From Ignavibacteria bacterium (GTDB taxonomy: Bacteria > Bacteroidota > Ignavibacteria > Tepidaquicellales > OLB5), in assembly GCA_030835005.1 (NCBI GenBank), contig JAUQWT010000235.1, positions 1-31,514 of the forward strand: a stretch of DNA of 31,514 nucleotides, read 5' to 3'. The notes below the pieces were generated by a model. That model was not told the DNA's origin. It saw only the letters and a program-made list of their open reading frames with translations, and ran no database searches. Made by a program: the position numbers and the translations under genes. The stretch's first letter is position 1. The number at the start of each line of letters is the position of its first letter. Below, one piece after another: positions 25,975 through 31,514 of this stretch.

Positions 25975-26355
25975 TTATTCTGAAGGTGTATGGCGGTACT
26001 CAGAATGCTCCACTTCAACATAGTCTGTAAGTCCGCCAAGCGGAGGAGCCGGCTTACGCACTTTAACCGTAACCTTTTGCACCATCATGAAATTATCAAT
26101 TATCTTGATCGCAATCCTGTAGGCAAGCGCTTCAATTAAGTAGAACTTCTCTCCTGAGACAACATCTCTAATGAATTTATATGCATTTTCATAATCAAGT
26201 GTTTTCTTAAGGTTGTCTTCAGATTCGGCTGCAGTTAAGTCACAAATCATCTCGGTATCAATTTCAAACAACCCGCCGCTCATACGTTCTGCATCAAGCA
26301 CTCCGTGATGAGCATAAAACCTGGCATTTTGGATTCTGATAATTGTGTAATTCAT
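25975..26355 (-). CDS. folB: Dihydroneopterin aldolase FolB
   Basis: FolB cleaves 7,8-dihydroneopterin to 6-hydroxymethyl-7,8-dihydropterin and glycolaldehyde, supplying the FolK substrate. The 126-residue chain shows the family's YAHHGVLDAER segment (14-24), the pterin-anchoring Glu in LIEALAYRIA (about 73-82) and the catalytic Lys in VRKPAPP (about 99-105). It forms ring-shaped oligomers in known members. A strong AGGAGG site lies 5 bases before the ATG and partly sits in a small hairpin. It is the first gene of the folate-kinase unit. All expected residues are present. Confidence 0.92.
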   Translation of the reverse strand: MNYTIIRIQNARFYAHHGVLDAERMSGGLFEIDTEMICDLTAAESEDNLKKTLDYENAYKFIRDVVSGEKFYLIEALAYRIAIKIIDNFMMVQKVTVKVRKPAPPLGGLTDYVEVEHSEYRHTPSE

Positions 26356-26360
26356 GTTCC

Positions 26361-26375
26361 CCTCCTATTAAGGAG
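26361..26375 (-). promoter_or_regulatory. Ribosome-binding site of folB within a small hairpin
   Basis: On the minus strand AGGAGG (26366-26361) precedes the ATG at 26355 by 5 bases. CTCCT (26375-26371), a TAAT loop and AGGAG (26366-26362) can pair, so the site may be partly masked. The stem is only five pairs, so any regulation is speculative. Confidence 0.5.
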
Positions 26376-26411
26376 TAATATATAATATCACGTTAAAACG
26401 AACTAGTTTTC

Positions 26412-27458
26412 TTATTTCTTTTTCCTTTTGCTCTTTGGTGCCGTTTTGCTTTTCTTAACAGATTTCTTCTTTACAGCCGGTTTTGCTTTCTTTACAGCTT
26501 TTTTCTTTGAAGTCCTGTTTTTTGAAGCAGATTTTTTGATGTTTCCCGATTTTGCTTTTTTTGCTTTAAGATCCGCAAGAGCTTTCTGGACCATTATACC
26601 CATATCTGCCGGTGAGTTTGCAACGTATATACCTGCACTTCGCAAAGCTTTAAGTTTATCATCTGCAGTTCCTTTGCCGCCTGCAATTATGGCACCTGCA
26701 TGCCCCATTCTTCTTCCGGGGGGAGCTGTCCTCCCTGCAATGAATCCAACTACTGGCTTAGTCATGTTTTTCTTTACATATTCAGCGCAAGTTTCTTCAG
26801 CGTTGCCGCCAATTTCACCTATCATTATTACGGCATCTGTATTCTTATCATCATTGAAAAGCTTCATTGCGTCTATGAAGTTTGTTCCTATGATAGGATC
26901 ACCGCCAATACCAATACAGGTAGATTGGCCCAGTCCAAGCGCAGTTAACTGCGCAACCGCTTCGTACGTCAATGTACCGCTTCTTGAAATAAGGCCCACC
27001 CTTCCCTGCTTGTGTATAAAGCCGGGCATAATACCGATCTTGCACTCTCCGGGAGTGATAATCCCGGGGCAGTTAGGACCTATCATTCTGATGTTTCTTC
27101 CTGATTTGTTCAGATCTTCGAGATAACTTTTGGCAGTTATCATATCTTTTGTTGGAATTCCTTCGGTAACCGTAACTATAACATTAACCCCTGAATCTGC
27201 AGCTTCGAGTATGGCATCTAAAGCAAATGCCGGAGGTACGAATATAACTGATGCATTTGCGCCTGCCTTTTCAACAGCTTCTCTGCATGAATTGAATATA
27301 GGTACTTTTTCATCAAACATTGTACCGCCTTTGCCGGGGGTAACACCTGCAACAACATTAGTTCCGTATTCTATCATCTGCCTTGTATGAAACGAACCCT
27401 CAGAACCTGTAATACCCTGCACCATTAAGCGGGTATTCTTATTGACTAAAATGCTCAT
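26412..27458 (-). CDS. sucD: Succinyl-CoA ligase alpha subunit SucD with lysine-rich tail
   Basis: SucD is the CoA-binding and phosphohistidine-carrying subunit of succinyl-CoA synthetase in the TCA cycle. Motifs: CoA-binding GITGSEGSFHTRQM at 15-28; GPNCPG at 127-132; and the active-site His253 in MGHAGAI. The enzyme core ends near residue 298, the normal family length. Residues 300-348 form a tail in which about 23 of 49 residues are Lys, mixed with Ala, Ser, Pro and Val like histone H1. The tail is in frame with no sign of a frameshift. SucC is not adjacent. There is an ATG at 27458 without a strong Shine-Dalgarno. Confidence 0.93.
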   Translation of the reverse strand: MSILVNKNTRLMVQGITGSEGSFHTRQMIEYGTNVVAGVTPGKGGTMFDEKVPIFNSCREAVEKAGANASVIFVPPAFALDAILEAADSGVNVIVTVTEGIPTKDMITAKSYLEDLNKSGRNIRMIGPNCPGIITPGECKIGIMPGFIHKQGRVGLISRSGTLTYEAVAQLTALGLGQSTCIGIGGDPIIGTNFIDAMKLFNDDKNTDAVIMIGEIGGNAEETCAEYVKKNMTKPVVGFIAGRTAPPGRRMGHAGAIIAGGKGTADDKLKALRSAGIYVANSPADMGIMVQKALADLKAKKAKSGNIKKSASKNRTSKKKAVKKAKPAVKKKSVKKSKTAPKSKRKKK

Positions 27459-27621
27459 TAATATATTGCTTTCTATTAATAATTAGAGATATTAACTGAT
27501 TTTATGCGTGGATTAACAAATTTAAGGAATATAAACTTATGAAAAAATACCACAGATTTTGATAGCAAAGCAGTATTTGGAACTATGCTTAATCCTTCAC
27601 AAGAAAAACAGGCAAAAATGC

Positions 27622-27655
27622 TGAGGTCGCGAAATCCCGTCTTGGCGGAACCTCA
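27622..27655. repeat. GC-rich imperfect hairpin element in the sucD upstream gap
   Basis: The 307-base gap 27459-27765 holds no convincing gene. Within it, TGAGGTCGC (27622-27630) pairs with GCG-GA-ACCTCA (27645-27655), nine pairs with a two-base bulge and a 14-base loop. The segment 27600-27700 is more GC-rich than the surroundings and is open for about 35 codons on the minus strand without a start. It looks like a dispersed intergenic repeat rather than a gene. Confirmation needs a genome-wide copy count. Confidence 0.4.
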
Positions 27656-27714
27656 TGGCTCTCAACGCCCTTGTTTCTATGATTCAATATTGGGACTCAG
27701 AGCGAAATTATGCA

Positions 27715-27743
27715 TAAAAAAAGGCAGCCAAGCGGCCGCCTTT
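27715..27743 (-). terminator. Intrinsic terminator of the 27766 lipoprotein gene
   Basis: On the minus strand AAAGGCGGCC, the loop GCTT and GGCTGCCTTT form a ten-position stem with one mismatch (27743-27720), continuing into a T-rich tract (to 27716). It lies 23 bases after the stop at 27766. Confidence 0.8.
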
Positions 27744-27765
27744 GTTAATTAACCATAATATCAAG

Positions 27766-28467
27766 TTAATCTTCTTTTACCGAGTTCCCTGTAATCACCC
27801 ATTCACCGTTTTTCTTGGCAGTCAAATTATATGTCACAGTCAACGTTTTTGATACTTCAACATCTTTACCGTCTTTTTTGACTATTTGGGTTTGTTTTAC
27901 TTTTGCTACAACGCTTGCTTTGTCATCTTTCTGGCTGAGTACTTTGGGCTCTTCTACTATTGTAAACTGTTTTGTATTCCTGTAACCTGATTTAAGCTTA
28001 TCAACCGGGCGGGACGGAAAGTATTTCTGAGCTTTCTTCATATTTGAATCAAAGTTTCCGCTTTCATTTATCCCGCGCTGAATGTATTCATAGTAATCTT
28101 TGACCGTGGAAGTCGGGTTCTCAAATTTCTTTGTAATTTCTTTTTGTATCTCTTTTTTCTTTTCCTGCTTGCTTGTCTTCTCAACGTTCTTTACAGAATC
28201 TTTATGATTCTGTGTAACACTTGTCGAGGTAGTATCAAGAGGTGCTGTATTATTATCAGACGGCTGTTCAACTATTCCAAGCTTTTTTTCTCTTTCTTCA
28301 AGCTCAATTTCTTTCAGCTTTACTCTTGCTTCCCTGTCATTCAATTCTTTTTCCTTATCTGCAAGTATCTGGAAGCTGGTCTTGTTAGTTTCTTCTCTAT
28401 CTTTAGTACATCCCATGACAAAAAGCATGATGCTTAAGATAGCTATATATTTAATGTAGTTAGTCAT
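27766..28467 (-). CDS. Lipoprotein with coiled-coil and NTF2-like C-terminal region
   Basis: A 233-residue lipoprotein: the signal ends in VMG before Cys20. Residues 32-66 form a charged coiled coil (heptad-like Glu/Lys/Leu). A Thr/Ser- and Lys-rich linker follows to about 115. The C-terminal part (about 118-233) begins with STVKDYYEYIQRG and ends with strands such as TVTYNLTAKKNGEWVITG, a pattern typical of NTF2-like or DUF4878-type domains. It probably sits in the periplasm, anchored to a membrane. I cannot assign a function. It has its own promoter and terminator, so it is monocistronic. Confidence 0.72.
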   Translation of the reverse strand: MTNYIKYIAILSIMLFVMGCTKDREETNKTSFQILADKEKELNDREARVKLKEIELEEREKKLGIVEQPSDNNTAPLDTTSTSVTQNHKDSVKNVEKTSKQEKKKEIQKEITKKFENPTSTVKDYYEYIQRGINESGNFDSNMKKAQKYFPSRPVDKLKSGYRNTKQFTIVEEPKVLSQKDDKASVVAKVKQTQIVKKDGKDVEVSKTLTVTYNLTAKKNGEWVITGNSVKED

Positions 28468-28507
28468 ATTTATTAAATTATTGGTTTATATATCAACCTT
28501 AACTATA

Positions 28508-28536
28508 AATATAATAGCTAATTACAGAAATTGCAA
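28508..28536 (-). promoter_or_regulatory. Sigma70-type promoter of the 27766 lipoprotein gene
   Basis: On the minus strand TTGCAA (28536-28531), 17 bases, then TATATT (28513-28508). The predicted start near 28501 leaves a leader of about 34 bases to the ATG at 28467. The -10 box equals that of the porU promoter. Confidence 0.6.
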
Positions 28537-28571
28537 TCTTATTGGAAAAATTTTGACGTAAACTTATGAGA

Positions 28572-29369
28572 TTACTGCATTTCGTAAAGAGCTTTGTAGC
28601 TTTGAAATGCGTGAAATAAGGCTGTGGCGATATCACTTTGACCTTTCTCGCTTGAGAGATATTTCTCGTCACTGGCGTCTGACAAGTACCCGGTTTCAAC
28701 AAGTACTGAGGGCATAGAAGCGCCAAGAGTTACCCAGTTGCCCGCCTGAATTATTCCTCTTGTGGCAAGTTCTGTGTAACTTAAAAAACTCATCTCGATC
28801 ATAGACGCCAAATATTCGTTGTATCTTGTGTACCCGTTTTGAGCAAGTGATGAAAAAATATAATTATCCAATGTATCTTTTCCCGCTTGTTGATAAGATA
28901 AAAGATAATTCTCTTTCATAGTAAATAAAACGGCTTCCGGAAATCTTTCTTTGTTCAAAAGGTATACTTCGAATCCATTCTTATCGCTTTCTTCTTTTTT
29001 CTTGTGATTCGCATGAATGCTTATGAAGAGTTTTGATCTGTTTTCATTTGCAATTCTTGTCCTTTCCTTTACTTCAATATATTCATCTGTCGATCTTGGA
29101 AAAATTATCTTTATGCCGGGGTATTTAGCCTCTATCATCCTGCCAAGTTTCATTGTGATTGGCAGTACAATATTCTTTTCCTGCACACCGGTTGCATCAC
29201 CTATTGTACCCGGGTCTTTCCCTCCGTGGCCCGCATCAAGCACAATTACATCAAGCCTCTGCTGGGCATTGATCAATGTGCAATTAACAATGAGCAGAAA
29301 AAGGCAAGCCTTAATTAAGCTCCTGAAGAAATTGTAAATTGCTAATTGTTCATTGTTCATTGAAGTCAT
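28572..29369 (-). CDS. N-acetylmuramoyl-L-alanine amidase (Amidase_3)
   Basis: A zinc amidase that cuts the bond between N-acetylmuramic acid and L-alanine in peptidoglycan during cell separation or wall turnover. The 265 residues show the ligands His48 in DAGHGGKDPG, Glu64 in EKNIVL and His119 in SIHANH, and the catalytic Glu225 in VETGYLSD. A signal segment (about 17-35, ending INAQQ) suggests export. There is no extra binding domain. The ATG at 29369 overlaps the yajQ stop by 4 bases. Codons 3-14 are made of a heptanucleotide tandem repeat, so the N-terminal dozen residues may be a recent addition to the signal peptide. Confidence 0.9.
   Translation of the reverse strand: MTSMNNEQLAIYNFFRSLIKACLFLLIVNCTLINAQQRLDVIVLDAGHGGKDPGTIGDATGVQEKNIVLPITMKLGRMIEAKYPGIKIIFPRSTDEYIEVKERTRIANENRSKLFISIHANHKKKEESDKNGFEVYLLNKERFPEAVLFTMKENYLLSYQQAGKDTLDNYIFSSLAQNGYTRYNEYLASMIEMSFLSYTELATRGIIQAGNWVTLGASMPSVLVETGYLSDASDEKYLSSEKGQSDIATALFHAFQSYKALYEMQ
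29274..29294 (+). repeat. Three CAATnnn heptamers inside the amidase signal-peptide codons
   Basis: Plus-strand units CAATGTG, CAATTAA and CAATGAG in direct tandem, with 33 bases between them and the oppositely oriented five-unit array. They encode the hydrophobic end of the signal peptide in the minus frame. Confidence 0.5.
29328..29362 (-). repeat. Five tandem CAATnnn heptamers at the amidase start
   Basis: On the minus strand CAATGAA, CAATGAA, CAATTAG, CAATTTA and CAATTTC follow each other exactly, 35 bases in all. They lie inside the amidase gene directly after its ATG. Short heptanucleotide arrays are normally intergenic, so this placement is unusual. Confidence 0.7.
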
Positions 29370-29863
29370 CTGTAGTTTGTGAACTGAACGGCGAAATCCA
29401 GGTCAGCACCTTTTACAATAGCTATTGCTTCCTGAAGCAGATCTTTATCCCTGCCTGAAACACGCACCTGGTCATCCTGTATTGCCGCCTGTACTTTTAG
29501 CTTTGTATCCTTGATTATCTTAACAATTAGTCTGGCATTATCCTTGCTTATGCCCTGGAGCACTTCAATTTCCTGGCGTACCATTGAACCCGATGCAGGC
29601 TCAGCCGGTTTATATTTCATTGATTTGAGCGGAATGCCTCGCTTCACGAATTTATTCTGCAACATATCTATAACGGCTTTAAGCTTGTAGTCATCATCAC
29701 CAAGGATAGTTATCTTCTTATCTTTTTCACTGTATTCAATAGAGCTTTTTGAACCCTTGAAATCATACCGCTGGAGGATCTCTTTCCTTGCCTGGTTAAC
29801 GGCGTTATCAATTTCCTGCCAATTGATCTCTGAAACAATATCGAATGAATAATTATCTGCCAT
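29366..29863 (-). CDS. yajQ: YajQ family nucleotide-binding protein
   Basis: A 165-residue YajQ (DUF520) protein. Members bind cyclic di-GMP, tRNA or nucleotides, and some act with transcription factors; the local role is unknown. The family signature is clear: N-terminal SFDIVSEINWQEIDNAVNQARKEI-type strand-helix, the QRYDFKGSKSSIEY segment near 31-44, the NKFVKRGIPLKSM segment in the middle and QDDQVRVSGRDKDLLQ near the end. Two ferredoxin-like subdomains are expected. The ATG at 29863 follows the EVE gene by 51 bases, which contain a degenerate heptamer array. Cytoplasmic, no signal peptide. Confidence 0.92.
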   Translation of the reverse strand: MADNYSFDIVSEINWQEIDNAVNQARKEILQRYDFKGSKSSIEYSEKDKKITILGDDDYKLKAVIDMLQNKFVKRGIPLKSMKYKPAEPASGSMVRQEIEVLQGISKDNARLIVKIIKDTKLKVQAAIQDDQVRVSGRDKDLLQEAIAIVKGADLDFAVQFTNYR

Positions 29864-29877
29864 GATTATTCTATTTA

Positions 29878-29899
29878 TAAATTGTTGATTGCCAAATTG
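29878..29899 (-). repeat. Three-unit heptamer array upstream of yajQ
   Basis: On the minus strand CAATTTG, one extra G, CAATCAA and CAATTTA. Same unit type as the arrays in the amidase gene, about 520 bases away, here in its normal intergenic setting between the EVE and yajQ genes. Confidence 0.5.
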
Positions 29900-29914
29900 T
29901 AAAAATAACTAATA

Positions 29915-30322
29915 TTAATCGGAGGACAACTCCAGAATTGCATTCCACAAATCTTCGGGCATAGGCTGAACAGATAGCCTCTGCTCGTTTATTACCCTTG
30001 AATCTTTAAACCTCTTATCAGCCTTAATCTGTGTAAGTGTTACGGGATTCTTCAGCATTGATTTAGGCTTAATATCAAAAACGAAAAGCTTCGGATTTCC
30101 GGCCTTTGGATCAATATACGGGTCCGTAGTAACCTCAGCAATTCCCACAACCTGTTTTTCGTCACCCGTATGGTAGATAAAAGCAGCATCGCCCTTCTTC
30201 ACCTGTTTGATTTGGAATAAACCACCCGGACTTGTAACTCCATCCCACACAGCTTTCTTATCACGCTCAAGATCTGAGTATGAATATGTTGAGGGTTCAG
30301 TTTTTAATAACCATTTCGCCAT
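29915..30322 (-). CDS. EVE-domain protein (THYN1-like)
   Basis: A 135-residue protein consisting of a single EVE domain, a PUA-like fold that in known cases recognises modified bases in DNA or RNA. It begins WLLKTEPSTYSYSDL (4-18), continues with VWDGV at 25-29 and GDAAFIYHTGDEKQVVGIAEV (44-64), all characteristic. The loop after WDGV (TSPGGLFQI) differs from the common RNYQARN sequence found in many members, so ligand preference may differ. There is no attached domain and no restriction genes nearby, so a housekeeping role is more likely than a defence role. ATG at 30322. Confidence 0.88.
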   Translation of the reverse strand: MAKWLLKTEPSTYSYSDLERDKKAVWDGVTSPGGLFQIKQVKKGDAAFIYHTGDEKQVVGIAEVTTDPYIDPKAGNPKLFVFDIKPKSMLKNPVTLTQIKADKRFKDSRVINEQRLSVQPMPEDLWNAILELSSD

Positions 30323-30336
30323 TTTAATCCTTTGTC

Positions 30337-30435
30337 ATTCCTGCGCAGGCAGGAATATACACTTTTTAATGTTAAAAGAATTTTATATCTGGATTCCCGC
30401 TGGAGTTTATCCCGCACTTGATGCGGGGCGGGAAT
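30337..30435. repeat. Composite palindromic intergenic repeat (REP-like)
   Basis: It fills the gap between the helicase and EVE genes. One hairpin is ATTCCTGC/GCAGGAAT with a four-base loop (30337-30356). The second has an outer stem ATTCCCGC/GCGGGAAT (30393-30400 with 30428-30435) enclosing CCCGCA/TGCGGG (30411-30427). ATTCC...GGAAT hairpin units of this kind recur widely in bacterial genomes as short mobile or REP elements. The second hairpin begins five bases after the helicase stop and has T residues ahead of it on the minus strand, so it may also slow transcription or protect the mRNA 3' end. Confidence 0.7.
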
Positions 30436-30440
30436 AAAAA

Positions 30441-31514
30441 TTAACCCATCCTAAGATTTGCGTACTTCAAAATAATATTCTTCACTCCAACTTTTTCAAA
30501 GTGTATTGATGCTTTTTTTGCTTCTCCCTTGCCCGATACATCCAGTACATGCCCTTTACCAAAATTGTTGTGATAGACTGTACTGCCTTTTTTAACTCCT
30601 ACATCTTCGCGGAAAATTTCATTCAGCACATCATCACTTGTTTTGTCTTTATAATACTCATACCTGATCGAAGCGCCTTCAAGGTGTCCCTGCCGGCTTT
30701 TGTGCCTTGTCATTCCCGGGTTCTTATTATATTCAAGCTTGCTTGTATCTATTTCATTCAAAAAGCGTGATTTCATCTGGTAGCTTACATTCCCGAACCT
30801 GTAACGCTGCAAAGCATATGTCATATAAAGTTTCTGCATTGCGCGCGTTATGGCCACATAGAAAAGCCTGCGCTCTTCTTCCATTTCCTCCTGGGCAAGC
30901 GTTGAGCTCTGAAGCGGAAATATCCCGTCTTCCAGTCCCGTAATGAATACTACAGGATACTCAAGGCCTTTTGATGAATGTGTCGTCATAAGTGTCACAG
31001 CATTTTTCTGGTCATCATACTTATCCAGATCCGTCACAAGGCTTACTTCCTGAAGGAATCCTTCGAGTGTTGCGTTTTCTGTGTTATCTGTATATTCTGA
31101 TATACCTGAAAGCAATTCCTGTACATTATACATTCTGTCCATTGATTCATCTGTACCTTCATTCCTGAGTTCTCTCAATATCCCTATTTCATCAACTATA
31201 CTTCTTGCCAGCTCACTTGGCGAGAATTCCGACTTCACTTCATTGTACTTTTTGATAATGCCGGCAACACGGGTAAGCTCTGCTTCAATTTTAGTTTGTC
31301 TCTTTTGCTGGCCTTCTCTTTCGTCAAGCATTGCCAGCAATACTTCGCAAATTGATTTGGCGATCTCCTTTGCCATACGCTTTATCTTCTCAATGGTCTG
31401 TTCGCCGATACCTTCTCTTAACTTTAAGATCCTTGTCATCGCCTCGTCGTCTCTTGGATTTACAAGTACTTTCAAATACGCCAGCACATCCTTGATTTCC
31501 TTGCGCTGGTAGAA
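30441..31514 (-). CDS. UvrD/PcrA-type superfamily 1 DNA helicase, C-terminal part (cut by window edge)
   Basis: The visible 357 codons run open to the right edge and start with FYQRKEIKD, the conserved helicase motif that precedes LAYL and NPRDD. Motif V region TTHSSKGLEYPVVFITGLEDGIFP is followed by motif VI, EEERRLFYVAITRA, and then by a C-terminal Tudor-like end with VKKGSTVYHNNFGKGHVLDVSG. This is typical of UvrD/PcrA, a 3'-5' DNA helicase in excision and mismatch repair. Walker A and the N-terminal half lie outside the window. An internal GTG at 31487 is not a true start, because similarity continues upstream of it. Confidence 0.93.
   Translation of the reverse strand, partial: FYQRKEIKDVLAYLKVLVNPRDDEAMTRILKLREGIGEQTIEKIKRMAKEIAKSICEVLLAMLDEREGQQKRQTKIEAELTRVAGIIKKYNEVKSEFSPSELARSIVDEIGILRELRNEGTDESMDRMYNVQELLSGISEYTDNTENATLEGFLQEVSLVTDLDKYDDQKNAVTLMTTHSSKGLEYPVVFITGLEDGIFPLQSSTLAQEEMEEERRLFYVAITRAMQKLYMTYALQRYRFGNVSYQMKSRFLNEIDTSKLEYNKNPGMTRHKSRQGHLEGASIRYEYYKDKTSDDVLNEIFREDVGVKKGSTVYHNNFGKGHVLDVSGKGEAKKASIHFEKVGVKNIILKYANLRMG

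Noticed and set aside
26428..27126. Long plus-strand open frame opposite sucD (232 codons)
   Set aside because: It is antisense to a well-conserved enzyme, is rich in low-complexity Phe/Pro/Ser and has no recognisable domain.
29915..30322. EVE-domain protein as part of a defence system
   Set aside because: It is a stand-alone domain with no restriction, methylase or nuclease genes nearby; the helicase next to it is an ordinary UvrD type.
31485..31487. GTG as the helicase start
   Set aside because: The conserved FYQRKEIKD stretch continues upstream to the window edge, so the gene is simply cut there.
1..31514. tRNA, rRNA, CRISPR, insertion sequences, prophage
   Set aside because: I saw no cloverleaf-like segments, spacer arrays, transposases or phage genes on reading both strands, though I could not run dedicated searches.

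Overview
The window is a gene-dense, AT-rich bacterial chromosome segment. It carries 31 protein genes, one of them cut by the right edge, and I see no rRNA, tRNA, CRISPR array or transposase. A type IX secretion pair (PorU, PorV), a cargo-type C-terminal sorting domain, BamD and a CcmA/CcmB pair point to a didermic member of the Bacteroidota/Chlorobiota group. Three good promoters have a standard -35 box, 17-base spacer and TAnATT -10 box, and some genes have a clear AGGAGG ribosome-binding site. That fits the Ignavibacteria/Chlorobi side better than classical Bacteroidia. This placement is inference from gene content, not a phylogeny.

Layout. 104-3383 (+): a membrane-anchored protein of unknown function, BamD, an acyl-CoA thioesterase and the haem-exporter pair CcmA/CcmB. 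3545-4954 (+): a TPR protein with its own promoter. 4963-7752 (-): M48 peptidase, PdxA and FtsE. 7990-13574 (+): seven genes packed end to end (amidohydrolase-like lipoprotein, PrmC, Dtd, DUF2520 protein, small outer-membrane protein, M50 peptidase, DUF1232 protein). 13578-14675 (-): a GT2 glycosyltransferase. 14731-23241 (-): a type IX secretion locus, PorU, PorV and a large M6-like exported protein. 23491-25960 and on to 26355 (-): FolB, FolK, deoxynucleoside kinase, a 59-residue membrane peptide and a GT9 glycosyltransferase. 26412-27458 (-): SucD with a lysine-rich tail. 27766-30322 (-): a lipoprotein, a cell-wall amidase, YajQ and an EVE-domain protein. 30441 to the right edge (-): a UvrD-type helicase.

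Cell-envelope work dominates: BamD inserts outer-membrane proteins, PorU/PorV handle proteins exported by the type IX route, and the amidase, GT2, GT9 and outer-membrane proteins shape the surface. The rest is housekeeping: folate and pyridoxal biosynthesis, tRNA and release-factor quality control, the TCA cycle and cytochrome maturation.

Most notable points: two proteins keep the fold signatures of enzymes but have lost the catalytic residues (the YtcJ-like amidohydrolase and the M6-like type IX cargo). The porU leader contains a terminator hairpin with a possible antiterminator arm. An intrinsic terminator runs straight into the GT2 start codon. SucD carries a histone-H1-like tail. Arrays of a heptanucleotide repeat reach into the amidase coding sequence. 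A 59-codon gene between the kinase and GT9 is easy to miss. TTG start codons are unusually common. I do not see a clearly new multi-gene system.
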